Positions 1 through 10,194 are shown, counted from the stretch's first letter. The stretch: DNA of 64,000 nucleotides from SAR86 cluster bacterium (GCA_028135785.1 JAOIHS010000005.1:1-64000); one strand, 5' to 3'. Numbers and translations are program-made. Notes: generated by a model not told the origin, from the letters alone.

Positions 1-782
1 CAGCAATTGAACTCAAAGATTTGGCATCAAAAATGACAAAAGGCGAAACTAAAATTCGTCGAGCTAAAAAAGATATGATTGAGGCCAACTTAAGATTGGT
101 GATATCAATTGCAAAAAAATATACAAATAGAGGTCTGCAATTTCTAGATTTAATTCAAGAAGGTAATATTGGCTTAATGAAAGCCGTAGATAAATTTGAA
201 TACAGAAGAGGTTATAAATTTTCTACCTATGCTACTTGGTGGATAAGACAAGCAATAACTAGATCTATTGCAGATCAAGCTAGAACTATTAGAATTCCAG
301 TCCATATGATTGAAACTATCAACAAGCTCAATCGTATATCCAGACAAATGCTTCAAGAAAATGGTAGAGAACCTACGCCTGAAGAATTGAGCGTAAGAAT
401 GGAAATGCCTGAAGATAAAGTTAGAAAAGTTCTTAAAATTGCCAAAGAGCCCATATCTACTGAAACTCCAATTGGAGACGAAGATGATACTACTTTAGGA
501 GACTTCATAGAAGACCCGTTACTGGATTCTCCAATAGACTCAGCCACCGAATCAAACTTGATAGAAGCGACAGGTGGAGTACTTGGAAGTTTAACGGCAA
601 GAGAGGCAAAAGTATTAAGAATGCGTTTTGGTATTGGCATGAATACAGACCATACTTTGGAAGAAGTTGGTAAACAGTTCGATGTAACTCGAGAAAGGAT
701 TAGACAAATAGAAGCTAAAGCATTAAGAAAGCTTAGACACCCGTCAAGATCAGGTCATTTAAAAGGCTTCTTAGACGAGTAA
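1..782 (+). CDS. rpoD: RNA polymerase sigma-70 factor RpoD, C-terminal part (5' end outside window)
   Basis: Frame is open to the window start ([17 protein letters not shown]...); sigma-70 regions 2-4 ([82 protein letters not shown]). Confidence 0.97.
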   Translation, partial: AIELKDLASKMTKGETKIRRAKKDMIEANLRLVISIAKKYTNRGLQFLDLIQEGNIGLMKAVDKFEYRRGYKFSTYATWWIRQAITRSIADQARTIRIPVHMIETINKLNRISRQMLQENGREPTPEELSVRMEMPEDKVRKVLKIAKEPISTETPIGDEDDTTLGDFIEDPLLDSPIDSATESNLIEATGGVLGSLTAREAKVLRMRFGIGMNTDHTLEEVGKQFDVTRERIRQIEAKALRKLRHPSRSGHLKGFLDE

Positions 783-792
783 TTCAATAAAA

Positions 793-869
<77 letters not shown>

Positions 870-1037
870 CCTTTTAATTTTATTGGCCTCAAGCTAATAG
901 TTACCGAAATCAATAAAGATTAATATTTTTCATTCTTAAGAATATAGAATTAACTTTATTTTTATTATATTAATCATATAACTGAATAATTTATCTTAAT
1001 AAGTCCATAAAAAGAAAAAATTAGTTATCATCGATTA

Positions 1038-1439
1038 ATGATAAATGCTCAAGAATTAATTATTCTTATTTCTGGAATAATTTCAGGAATTATAATTTTC
1101 CAAACTGCTATTGTTGCACCCTCGGTTTTTAAGTCGCTGGACCCAAGTCAAGCTAGTCCTTTTTTAAGATCAATTTTTCCCAAACTATTCAGAGTTGTCT
1201 CTATATTAGGCGCAATTGCTTTAGTTATTATTTTTGTCTTTAAAACAGGTTCAATTTCTAAATATTTAATATTTACTGCCACCTTAGTTCTGCCCTTGAT
1301 TTGTGGAGCAATTGTTCCAGCTACAAATGCAGCCAGAGATGCAGGCAATGACAAAGATTTTAGAATCTTACACGCTATAAGTGTCCTACTAACCATGCTG
1401 GTGCTCATATTAAACCTAACTTGGATATTCTTTATTTAG
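1038..1439 (+). CDS. Small multi-pass membrane protein, DUF4149-like
   Basis: Four hydrophobic segments; pattern IVAPSVFKSL...FPKLFRV...PLICGAIVPATNAARD typical of the DUF4149/TMEM205 fold. Confidence 0.6.
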   Translation: MINAQELIILISGIISGIIIFQTAIVAPSVFKSLDPSQASPFLRSIFPKLFRVVSILGAIALVIIFVFKTGSISKYLIFTATLVLPLICGAIVPATNAARDAGNDKDFRILHAISVLLTMLVLILNLTWIFFI

Positions 1440-1448
1440 AGTTTTGCT

Positions 1449-2141
1449 ATGAGTGAGGATTTTTCTCTTATATTTGGTTCTTCTGGCTTTATCGGGTCAA
1501 AAGTTATTAATTTATTAAATCAAAAAAAGAATATTGTTTATGCTCCTGTTAGAAGTCCTCAAAAAAATCCTTCCGAAAATACCAAAGAAATTATCTTAGA
1601 AAATCTTGATTTGTCTTCTTTAGAAATACCGCATATCAAGCAGGCTTATATTTGTCTTGGAACAAAACTAAGAGCTTGGGAATTATTAAAAATGAGTCAG
1701 TCTAAAAGAGAAGAATTCATAAAAGTAGATTTTGAGATTATTTTAGATGCTGCAAGAAAATCTAGCTCAAGTGGAGCAGAAACAATATCTTTAATCTCAG
1801 CTGTTGGAGTGAAGCCTGGTTCTTTTAACTTCTATATGGACATTAAGGGCAGGGTAGAGGAAGAAATTATAGATTTAGGTTTTAAGTCAGTAAATATTTT
1901 CAGACCCGGACATTTAATAGGTAAGGGTATTAATTCTGATTGGGATGTGAAGTTTGCAGATTTCATTTGTAAAATTACTGATAATTTTATGTTTGGTCCG
2001 TTTTCTAAATTTAAAAGCATTGATGGAAATACTGTTGCTAGATCCATGGTTTTAGAAACCCAAAAAAATAAACCTGGAATAAATTATTTTTACTTTAACG
2101 AGATGATCCAATCATTAATAATTGATACACCTTCACTATGA
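1449..2141 (+). CDS. NAD(P)-binding Rossmann protein, HTATIP2/atypical SDR-like oxidoreductase
   Basis: N-terminal FGSSGFIGSKVINLL nucleotide-binding motif; LISAVGVKPGSFNFYMDIKGRVEEEI; FRPGHLIG. Confidence 0.7.
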   Translation: MSEDFSLIFGSSGFIGSKVINLLNQKKNIVYAPVRSPQKNPSENTKEIILENLDLSSLEIPHIKQAYICLGTKLRAWELLKMSQSKREEFIKVDFEIILDAARKSSSSGAETISLISAVGVKPGSFNFYMDIKGRVEEEIIDLGFKSVNIFRPGHLIGKGINSDWDVKFADFICKITDNFMFGPFSKFKSIDGNTVARSMVLETQKNKPGINYFYFNEMIQSLIIDTPSL

Positions 2142-3115
2142 ACTGCAGTTCTTCCTGACTCAGGCATCATTACCCCAGGGTCTGGAGATTTCATTCTATA
2201 AAGCAAGATGGATTCTTCAGGTTTGCCGGGAACAATGGAATATTTAAGATCTCCACTTGCTCTTCCTGCAGCTACTGGCTTTTTAAAAAATCCAAGCTTT
2301 CCCTCATCTGTCTCTGTTAATTGCAGGTAAAGACCGGTTGTATCAGCAGATCCACTAGGCATATGACAATGACCACAATTTATATCTAAATATGCTCTAG
2401 CTCTGTCTTCTATCGGAGCATTTTCATCAGACCAGTTTGCTATTAGATCCAAAGGAATATGATCTTCAACTATTCTATTTTCCAACCAATACGAAATTTG
2501 ATTAGATTTTTTATTTTTATATTGAATAGAAAAGTTTAGATTTCTAGACTTAGGACCAATAGGCATAATTTTTCCGTCTTTTAAATGACATTCTTTGCAC
2601 TGATTTTGATTAGGAACTCTATAGTTAATCGATAGCATTTTCCCATCATTTTTTACAGGCATTGATTCGTACGTATATCCGGTGACCTTTAAGAATGCTT
2701 CGGATTGCTCTTCATTCCATAAGTAAGTATGAGCCTTCCAACCTGATTCTTGATTGAGTAAAAGCCTAGTTTCTAGTAATTTTCTACCTCCATTTAAAGC
2801 CTCAGGGTATGAAAAAGTTTTCACAAGAGCAGATCCAACCGGAAATTCATAAACTTCGTTAGGTATAAATTTTGCTTCTTTCCCTTCAGGAACATAAACA
2901 AAACGATGTTTATCAGCATAATCAGAAAAAAGAGCCGAATGAAGAATATATGGGAAAACTTTTTCGACTGGAATTTGGGCTGCTGGATCAGAAAAAAATC
3001 TATAGTCAGAAAGTTTCTTTTCTGGCTTTGAAGATAAAATCGCTTCATCGTTAACAGCAAAAATATTTGCGTTAAAAAAAATAATTAAAACTATTAGAAA
3101 TCTTTTTATTTCCAT
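2090..3115 (-). CDS. SO2930/HNE_0200-type diheme c-type cytochrome-like secreted protein (TIGR03806-like)
   Basis: Signal peptide; two CxxCH motifs (CKECH, CGHCH); pairs with the beta-helix gene upstream. Confidence 0.75.
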   Translation of the reverse strand: MEIKRFLIVLIIFFNANIFAVNDEAILSSKPEKKLSDYRFFSDPAAQIPVEKVFPYILHSALFSDYADKHRFVYVPEGKEAKFIPNEVYEFPVGSALVKTFSYPEALNGGRKLLETRLLLNQESGWKAHTYLWNEEQSEAFLKVTGYTYESMPVKNDGKMLSINYRVPNQNQCKECHLKDGKIMPIGPKSRNLNFSIQYKNKKSNQISYWLENRIVEDHIPLDLIANWSDENAPIEDRARAYLDINCGHCHMPSGSADTTGLYLQLTETDEGKLGFFKKPVAAGRASGDLKYSIVPGKPEESILLYRMKSPDPGVMMPESGRTAVHSEGVSIINDWIISLK

Positions 3116-4326
3116 TCCTCAATCGCAGGAAGATTTTCTAGAGAGCCATTAAATAGACTTTTATCTCTTGATGAGGAATGAAAGAAAGGAAATGCTACAT
3201 ACCAAAAAACATCTAAATTTAAAAATTTAGTTTCGTCTAATTCTTTTAAAACTAATTTTTCAGTTTCAGGTTGCCCAAAAATTAATTGGGTAAAGGGTAA
3301 TAATCCATCCCAGATAATATCTGGCATATTCGTGCCTGCAATATCAACTAAAATAGGACCAAGATCTCCCCTAGATGAATCAGGCTCCGATCCAACATTA
3401 GAGTATCTATTATGATGAATGTTAATGCTTTTAGGGTAAGGGTCATAATTATCGTCACCAGACTCTAAGTCACCAGCGACAACCGCGATATGGACTGTTT
3501 CGTTGTCATAAAAATCATTATCAAATATCTCAACATTTCTATTGGCCATAATAATCAGACCAGTTCCTTTTGGAACTTCGCCAACTATATTTCCCTCAGG
3601 AGCAAAATTCTCAGTATTATTTTTAAAAGATTTGTTCTGAAAAACTCTTACGTTTTTACCACCTTGTTTAGGTAGATTTGGTAAATCAAAAATTAAGATA
3701 CCACCTGTATTATTAGTGGCAATATTGTTATAAACATCTGCATGATATGAATTTTCAATTTCAATTCCGGCAACATTAAACTCTGCTCTAGTATTTCTAA
3801 CTATAATTTGTTCCGACTGACCAACATAGACACCTGCATCGGAAGCTCCAATTGCAACACATTCGTCAATCAAAACGCCTATTGACTCCACTGGATATAA
3901 GCCATAAGCACCATTTTTTGAGTCAGGACCGTTAGTCCATTCTGTTCTTATTCTTAAAAAACTAATATTTTTGACGCCTTTAGATTTGATCGCGTCACCC
4001 TTAGCATTTTCGACTGCAAAATCTTTTAAAACAACATTGTCAGATGTGACAATAAGGCCTTGGGCGCCAGTTTTCTGATCGCTAAAGTCTAAAATGGTTT
4101 TATTCATCCCGGAGCCTTGAATCACTATGTCGTTAACATCTAAGGAAAGACCATGCCGAAGGTTATATATGCCTTCCTTAAGGTAAACAGTATCGCCTGG
4201 CTCAGCTAAGATTAAAGCTTCTTGGATCTCATCTTGAGATGAGTCGCTGGGTCCAATTTCCCATCTTTCGCTATAAGCATTAAAGCTCAATGAGACTAAA
4301 ATCAGGTATTTTATATAAATTTTCAT
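3106..4326 (-). CDS. Secreted parallel beta-helix repeat protein (TIGR03805-like)
   Basis: Signal peptide; repeated right-handed beta-helix rungs (GDTVYLKEGIYNLRHGLSL..., VYVGQSEQIIVRNTRAEFNVAGIEIENSYHADVYNNIATNNTGGILIFDLPNL). Confidence 0.75.
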   Translation of the reverse strand: MKIYIKYLILVSLSFNAYSERWEIGPSDSSQDEIQEALILAEPGDTVYLKEGIYNLRHGLSLDVNDIVIQGSGMNKTILDFSDQKTGAQGLIVTSDNVVLKDFAVENAKGDAIKSKGVKNISFLRIRTEWTNGPDSKNGAYGLYPVESIGVLIDECVAIGASDAGVYVGQSEQIIVRNTRAEFNVAGIEIENSYHADVYNNIATNNTGGILIFDLPNLPKQGGKNVRVFQNKSFKNNTENFAPEGNIVGEVPKGTGLIIMANRNVEIFDNDFYDNETVHIAVVAGDLESGDDNYDPYPKSINIHHNRYSNVGSEPDSSRGDLGPILVDIAGTNMPDIIWDGLLPFTQLIFGQPETEKLVLKELDETKFLNLDVFWYVAFPFFHSSSRDKSLFNGSLENLPAIEEWK

Positions 4327-4466
4327 TCAAGAATTCCTCTAAAAATTTATTCTACCCCTCTTAGAGTAACATTTAAACAAAGATAGCCATTTTGTAATCC
4401 AATTCAATACTAATCTTAAATTAAATTTTTTATCAAATATTATTTTTTCAATCTTGCTGAAGTTAA

Positions 4467-4485
4467 CGAGAATGATTATCATCCT
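4467..4485. promoter_or_regulatory. Putative Fur box upstream of the iron ABC transporter
   Basis: CGAGAATGATTATCATCCT, close to the 19-bp Fur consensus GATAATGATAATCATTATC; 27 nt upstream of the ATG at 4512. Confidence 0.75.
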
Positions 4486-4511
4486 TTTTAATAAAGAAAA
4501 TAAGAGTAAAA

Positions 4512-5543
4512 ATGAATAAATTATTAAAAACTATGAGTTTTATTTTGGTTGGGATTCTAGCAGTTGAGTCTATTTTTGCATCCGAAGTTAATTTGTATAC
4601 TTCCAGGCATTACGATACAGATGATGCTTTGTATGAAGATTTCACAAGCGAAACAGGAATAAAAGTAAATATAATTTCCGGCAAAGGCAAAGCCTTAATG
4701 CAAAGAATAAGATCGGAAGGAAAAAATTCTCCAGCTGATATTTTTATTACCGTTGATGCAGCTAATTTATGGAAGTTACAAAAGGACGGTTTTTTTCAAA
4801 GCATTTCTTCAGACAGAATACAAGAATCAGTACCTTCAAATCTAAGAGGTCCAAATAATGAGTGGGTTGCTCTAGCGAAAAGATCAAGAGTCATCTTTTA
4901 TAATCCTAAGAAGATTTCTAAGATGCAAATTAGAAAATTATCTTATGAAGATTTAGCTGATTCAAAATGGAGGGGCAAAATAGCGATTAGAAGTTCTAAT
5001 AATATTTATAACCAATCTTTGGTGGCTTCTCTAATTGCAAATCATGGAATTGAAGAAACTGAAAAGTGGGCCAAAGGCTTTGTTGCAAATTTTTCTAGGA
5101 AACCACAGGGCAATGATAGGGCCCAAATTATTGCTGTTGCAAACGGAGAAGCAGAAATTGCAATCGCTAATAGCTATTACTTTGGTTTAATGCTTTCAGG
5201 AAAAAAAGGATTAGAGCAAAAAAAATCTGCTCAAAAAGTTTCCATGCACTTTCCAAGTCAGACCGGAAGAGGTACACATATAAATATAAGTGGAGCAGGT
5301 ATTTTAAAAAATGCTCCAAATAGTTCAAATGCTACAAAATTACTAGAATATCTCCTTACAAATAAAGCCCAAAAGCATATTGTTAATAATACATATGAGT
5401 ATCCGGTTATCTCTGTTGTAAGACCAAATAAAGTTATGTCTCAATTTGGAAGAAACTTTAAAGAAGATCAAACATCCGTTTCAGAATATGGAAAACTAAA
5501 TCCAGATGCAGTCAGGCTTATGGATAGAGTCGGATGGAAATAA
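4512..5543 (+). CDS. fbpA: Fe(3+) ABC transporter periplasmic binding protein (FbpA/FutA/IdiA family)
   Basis: Signal peptide then VNLYTSRHYDTDDALYEDFTSETGIKVNIISGKGKALMQRI; NSYYFGLM; sits upstream of FbpB/FbpC-like genes. Confidence 0.9.
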   Translation: MNKLLKTMSFILVGILAVESIFASEVNLYTSRHYDTDDALYEDFTSETGIKVNIISGKGKALMQRIRSEGKNSPADIFITVDAANLWKLQKDGFFQSISSDRIQESVPSNLRGPNNEWVALAKRSRVIFYNPKKISKMQIRKLSYEDLADSKWRGKIAIRSSNNIYNQSLVASLIANHGIEETEKWAKGFVANFSRKPQGNDRAQIIAVANGEAEIAIANSYYFGLMLSGKKGLEQKKSAQKVSMHFPSQTGRGTHINISGAGILKNAPNSSNATKLLEYLLTNKAQKHIVNNTYEYPVISVVRPNKVMSQFGRNFKEDQTSVSEYGKLNPDAVRLMDRVGWK

Positions 5544-5618
5544 TACTCAAGGCAAACTAAAAAATATTTAGCTTCAATGCTTACATATATTTTTGGATTT
5601 AGTTTGTTATATTGAATT

Positions 5619-7265
5619 GTGATTTTAAAAATTAACTCTCTAGATTTGTGGAAAATAATTCCTATAATTATTTTTATAACTTTTGTATCTCCCGTTGCGA
5701 TAGTTCTTTTTAGCTTAACTGGTGATTATTCAGAGAACTGGTTACACCTTATCGAGTATGTTTTAACTGGATATATAATTAACTCCTCAATTTTGGTTTT
5801 AGGTGTTTCATTAATTACCTTGATCATTGGAGTAGGGACTGCATGGTTAATTTCAAATTATGAATTTTCTGGAAAAAGATTCTTTGAATGGGCCTTAATT
5901 CTTCCGCTTGCTGTCCCTCCATATATTCTTGCGTATACCTTTACTGGACTATTCGATGCATATGGAAGCGTAAATAACTTAATCAGAGATATATTTTCTT
6001 TTAAGGATAGTTATATTTTTTTCCCAAGCGTAAGAAATATATACGGAGCAATAATTGTTTTCTCTTTCACGCTTTATCCATATGTATATTTAGCTTCTCG
6101 TATGGCTTTTCTTAACCAATCAAAATCTATACTAGAATCAGGAAAAGTTTTAGGACTCGATAAAATAAAAGTTTTCTTTAATTTAGCTTTGCCCATGGTT
6201 AGACCAGCAGTAATTGGCGGATTGATGCTCGTTATTATGGAAACCTTGTCAGATTTTGGCGCTGTCGATCATTTCGCAATTGAAACATTTACTACCGGTA
6301 TTTTTAGAACTTGGTATGGGATGTATGATCTTCAGACTGCAATGCAGTTAGCATCTTTATTATTAATTTTTATAACGTTTTTTATTGTTGTTGAGAGGTA
6401 CTCAAGAAAAAATGTTTCATATGCTGGTAACTCATCAGTTTATGGAGAAATTAAGTCCATCCAAGTATTTGGAATTAATAATTTACTTTGCTTTGGAGCT
6501 TGTGGTATTCCTCTCTTTATAGGCTTTATATTACCGATAATTGAGCTATTAAATTGGACCTATAACTATAAATTAGATTTTTTTGAAGGAGTTTTTATTC
6601 GAAATTCATTAAATACTATCTATCTAGCAATCTCAGCTGCCCTAATCTGCTCAATTTCAGCTTTGTTAATTAATTTCTCAATTAGGTTTACAAAAAATAA
6701 ATTTTTATCTTTTCTAAGCTCAACTTTAACTTTAGGTTATGCTGTTCCGGGATTAATTTTAGCCATTGGCGTTATGAAATTATTAACTTTCTTAGATTTA
6801 AATTTCTTTTCTCATTATTTAGAGTTAATTCTTACCGGCAGCATTGCAGGATTGATTATTGCTTACATAATTAAATCATATGCTCTCGCAAGCTCCGTGA
6901 TTGAAGCTGGTTACCAAAGAATTGGATCAAATATTGATGATGTTTCTATAACTTTGAAAAATACGGGGCTAAAACTTTTAGGCAGAGTTCATCTGCCGCT
7001 TTTAAAAACCAGTTTTTTAACCAGTATTCTGCTGGTTGTTTCAGAAGTGATTAAAGAATTGCCAGCAACATTAATATTGAGACCCTTCAATTTTGATACT
7101 TTGGCTGTTTCAACATATATTTACGCTTCGGAAGAAAGAATGTTCGAGGCTGCAGCGCCTGCAATAGCGATTGTGCTTGTGGGCTTAATACCAATAATAT
7201 TCTTAACCAGAATGATAAGAGAATCAAGACCCGGGTCTCAAAATAGGAATGTAAACAATGCTTAA
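5619..7265 (+). CDS. fbpB: Fe(3+) ABC transporter permease (FbpB-type fused permease; GTG start)
   Basis: Two binding-protein-dependent permease modules in 548 aa; EAA-loop-like LESGKVLGLDKIKVFFNLALPMVRPAVIGG and DDVSITLKNTGLKLLGRVHLPLLKTSF. Confidence 0.88.
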   Translation: MILKINSLDLWKIIPIIIFITFVSPVAIVLFSLTGDYSENWLHLIEYVLTGYIINSSILVLGVSLITLIIGVGTAWLISNYEFSGKRFFEWALILPLAVPPYILAYTFTGLFDAYGSVNNLIRDIFSFKDSYIFFPSVRNIYGAIIVFSFTLYPYVYLASRMAFLNQSKSILESGKVLGLDKIKVFFNLALPMVRPAVIGGLMLVIMETLSDFGAVDHFAIETFTTGIFRTWYGMYDLQTAMQLASLLLIFITFFIVVERYSRKNVSYAGNSSVYGEIKSIQVFGINNLLCFGACGIPLFIGFILPIIELLNWTYNYKLDFFEGVFIRNSLNTIYLAISAALICSISALLINFSIRFTKNKFLSFLSSTLTLGYAVPGLILAIGVMKLLTFLDLNFFSHYLELILTGSIAGLIIAYIIKSYALASSVIEAGYQRIGSNIDDVSITLKNTGLKLLGRVHLPLLKTSFLTSILLVVSEVIKELPATLILRPFNFDTLAVSTYIYASEERMFEAAAPAIAIVLVGLIPIIFLTRMIRESRPGSQNRNVNNA

Positions 7266-7899
7266 AATAAGGAATCTAAATTACAACTATGATCTAGATA
7301 AGCAAGTTCTAAGCAATATAAATATAGATTTATTCAAGGGTGATATTGTTTCTATTTTAGGTCAGTCAGGATGTGGAAAAACTACTTTACTAAGACTTAT
7401 CGCTGGTCTTGAAGAGTGTAGTGTTGGAGAAATAGAAATAGACAATGAAATAGTTTCTGGAAATAAAATATTTGTACCTACACACAAAAGAAACGTCGGG
7501 CTAGTAGTTCAAGAAAAAGCTTTGTTTCCTCATTTGTCAGTTATCAATAATGTTAAATTTGGAATCAAGGGAAGTAGGGCTGAAAAAAATGAAACCGCAC
7601 TTAAGTTCTTAAAGCTTTTTAAAGTTGATCAATATCGAGATTCATACCCAAACAAGTTATCGGGAGGCGAGCAACAAAGAGTCGCTATAGCTAGAGCTAT
7701 GGCCCCCAATCCTAAAATATTATTAATGGATGAACCATTTGGATCTTTAGATAAAGAATTGCGAGAAGAGCTAAGGGCGGAAGTAAAAAAAGTATTACAA
7801 GACAATAATACAACCTGTATTGTCGTTACTCACGACATAGAAGATGCCAATTCAATGGGTAATAAAATGATAAAATTGGACAAAGGAATTCAGTTGTAA
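7258..7899 (+). CDS. fbpC: Fe(3+) ABC transporter ATP-binding protein
   Basis: Walker A GQSGCGKTT, signature LSGGEQQRVAIARAM, Walker B ILLMDEPFGSLD; overlaps the permease stop. Confidence 0.9.
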   Translation: MLKIRNLNYNYDLDKQVLSNINIDLFKGDIVSILGQSGCGKTTLLRLIAGLEECSVGEIEIDNEIVSGNKIFVPTHKRNVGLVVQEKALFPHLSVINNVKFGIKGSRAEKNETALKFLKLFKVDQYRDSYPNKLSGGEQQRVAIARAMAPNPKILLMDEPFGSLDKELREELRAEVKKVLQDNNTTCIVVTHDIEDANSMGNKMIKLDKGIQL

Positions 7900-7958
7900 A
7901 GAAAATTTTATAAGCAATACAGGTGTCATATAACTTTTAGTTATAGCCTAAGAATCTA

Positions 7959-7977
7959 TGAGAACGATTATCATTTG
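7959..7977. promoter_or_regulatory. Putative Fur box 1 upstream of the TonB receptor
   Basis: TGAGAACGATTATCATTTG. Confidence 0.7.
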
Positions 7978-7991
7978 CACTTGTAATAGAA

Positions 7992-8010
7992 ATGAGAATC
8001 ATTATCATTG
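7992..8010. promoter_or_regulatory. Putative Fur box 2 immediately upstream of the TonB receptor start
   Basis: ATGAGAATCATTATCATTG; the ORF-track start ATG at 7992 lies inside this site. Confidence 0.75.
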
Positions 8011-8015
8011 CAGGC

Positions 8016-10184
8016 ATGAAAAAATTAATCTGTGTGAGTTTGGCGCTCACCTTCTTTAACGCCAATGTGTGGTCAAATAGTGAGCTGGAAGCAGTCACCA
8101 TTATCGGTACACAAGAGGACTTACAAACTCTTCCCGGGTCTGGAGCCATCATCACAACTGATGATTTAGACAAATTCGAATTTTCTGATGTTGGAAAAGC
8201 TCTAGCATTAGTACCTGGTGTATATTTTAGACCTGAAGATGGATATGGCTTAAGAGCCAATATAGGAATAAGAGGAACTATACCTAACAGATCTGCAAAA
8301 ATTGCTTTAATGGAAGATGGAATTTTAATTGCTCCAGCTCCATTGTCTGCTCCTGATGCATATTACACGCCTACGTTCGGCCGTATGTCCGGAATTGAAG
8401 TTAAAAAGGGACCTTCAGCCCTTACAGAGGGACCTAATACAATAGGTGGAGCTGTAAACTTAATAAGCACACCAATTCCTTCATCAAATAGTGGAAGTCT
8501 TAATTTGGAAATGGGTCAAGATGGAAGCCAAAAATTACATGCATACTACGGTGGTAATACAGGCGCCTTAGGTTTCTTAGTAGAAGTATATGATCACAAC
8601 ACTGATGGTTACATGGAAATTAACGGTAAACCTAACGAAGATACTGGGTTCGACAAAAATGACATGGTTTTAAAACTCTCTTATCAAATAAATGATAACA
8701 GCTCTTTGTTTTTAAAATATCAAGATTCAGATGAAACATCTGATCAAACTTATGTTGGACTAGCTGATGCTGATTTTACTATTAACCCATTGTCTCGATA
8801 TGCTTTAACTGCGCTTGATCAAATGAACAATGAACACGAAGGGTATAATCTTACTTATAGTACACAAAGAGAAAATATGAGCTTCACAGCTACTTATTTT
8901 TATAATGACTATATGAGAAATTGGTATAAGGCAGATAATATTGGAAGAGCTGTAAATGCAACAGGAACTCTTTCTCCAATAGCAGGTTTAACTGGAAATA
9001 TCGGAAATAAACTTCAAAATGTAATTGATGCATGTAATGACGGCTCTTCGCCAGATGCTTGCTTTACACTAAATGCAGTAAGTCCGGGAGCTGTTTTGGT
9101 TAAGAACAACAACAGAAAATATAATTCCGAAGGAATAGATCTTAAAGCTTCTTTTGAAAATGGTATTCATAATATTACTATCGGTTACCGTGATATGGAA
9201 GATTACGAAAGTCGTTATCAACTTGAAGACGGTTATTCAGTTGCTGTTGGCGGCGCAATGACAAAAACATTCACTGATACTTCAACTGGAACTAGCGATA
9301 ACAGGAGAAAAGACGGGCAGTTAACAGAATATTACATCACAGATTCAATATCTATGGGTAAGTGGACTGTTACTCCTGGAATTCGTCGATCTGATTACGA
9401 AACTACTGAACAAAAGTGGAGTGATGAACAAGCTAGGGCAACTCTATCTTCTTCTGCAACAAAAAAAGGAGACGCTACTTTATTCGGTATTGGAGCAACT
9501 TACAGCATGGATGACGGTATGCTCTATATGGGCCTTCATGAAGGAATGACTCCTACTATGGGCGATGCTGAAACTGCTGATAACTATGAAATCGGTTACA
9601 GAAACGATAATTTAGATATTGCTTATTTCTTATCTGACTACGATAACTTTGTAGCAACTTGTACCACCAGTAGTGGGTGTGCTGCAGGAGATGGAACACC
9701 TTTCAGTGGTGGTAGAGCAGAAGTATCAGGTATTGAAATATCTTACGTTGAAAGCTTCAATGAAGATGGTGAAGTACCAATGAGTATGGCTATAAATATT
9801 ACTTCGCAAGAAGCTGAGTTTAAAGGAACGTTCACAAGCTCTTTCTTTGGTGATGTAAATGCTGGAGATAATATGAAACAAATACCAGAAATTTTAGTCA
9901 GCATTGTCAATAGTGCTACGGTTCGAGGTACAACCTATAACACCATGGTAAGACATGTTGGCGATACTTGTTCTTCTAACTATGGAGCTTCTGGATGTAC
10001 AGTTTCTAACCAAATGGATGCTTACACTGTAATAGATATGAGTGCTGAAAGAAGTTTCGGTGATTTCGATGGTTATCTTAAAGTTGGAAACCTATGGAAT
10101 TCTGATGACAATATTTCACTTTTCTACGGCAAAAGAGCTCCAAGAGCTAGATATGTAGACGTAGGTGTTAAATACGATTTTTAA
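8016..10184 (+). CDS. TonB-dependent outer membrane receptor, FecA/siderophore-like
   Basis: Preferred start at 8016 (MKKLICVSLALTFFNANVWS signal peptide) instead of 7992; plug domain GSGAIITTDDLDKFEFSDVGKALALVPGVYFR...NIGIRGTIPNRSAKIALMEDG...; beta-barrel C-terminus ending in F. Confidence 0.88.
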   Translation: MKKLICVSLALTFFNANVWSNSELEAVTIIGTQEDLQTLPGSGAIITTDDLDKFEFSDVGKALALVPGVYFRPEDGYGLRANIGIRGTIPNRSAKIALMEDGILIAPAPLSAPDAYYTPTFGRMSGIEVKKGPSALTEGPNTIGGAVNLISTPIPSSNSGSLNLEMGQDGSQKLHAYYGGNTGALGFLVEVYDHNTDGYMEINGKPNEDTGFDKNDMVLKLSYQINDNSSLFLKYQDSDETSDQTYVGLADADFTINPLSRYALTALDQMNNEHEGYNLTYSTQRENMSFTATYFYNDYMRNWYKADNIGRAVNATGTLSPIAGLTGNIGNKLQNVIDACNDGSSPDACFTLNAVSPGAVLVKNNNRKYNSEGIDLKASFENGIHNITIGYRDMEDYESRYQLEDGYSVAVGGAMTKTFTDTSTGTSDNRRKDGQLTEYYITDSISMGKWTVTPGIRRSDYETTEQKWSDEQARATLSSSATKKGDATLFGIGATYSMDDGMLYMGLHEGMTPTMGDAETADNYEIGYRNDNLDIAYFLSDYDNFVATCTTSSGCAAGDGTPFSGGRAEVSGIEISYVESFNEDGEVPMSMAINITSQEAEFKGTFTSSFFGDVNAGDNMKQIPEILVSIVNSATVRGTTYNTMVRHVGDTCSSNYGASGCTVSNQMDAYTVIDMSAERSFGDFDGYLKVGNLWNSDDNISLFYGKRAPRARYVDVGVKYDF

Positions 10185-10194
10185 TCTAAGTTTT

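Noticed and set aside
353-640. Antisense ORFs inside conserved genes (for example 353-640 -, 1148-1408 -, 7937-8260 -, 10813-11076 +, 12779-13102 -, 13295-13729 -, 53399-53665 -, 61621-61830 -, 62002-62241 -)
   Set aside because: Each lies opposite a well-supported conserved gene; the translations have no recognisable domain and are explained by codon bias in the sense gene.
1-782. rpoD as a truncated or pseudogene
   Set aside because: The frame is open to the window edge; truncation is due to the window boundary.
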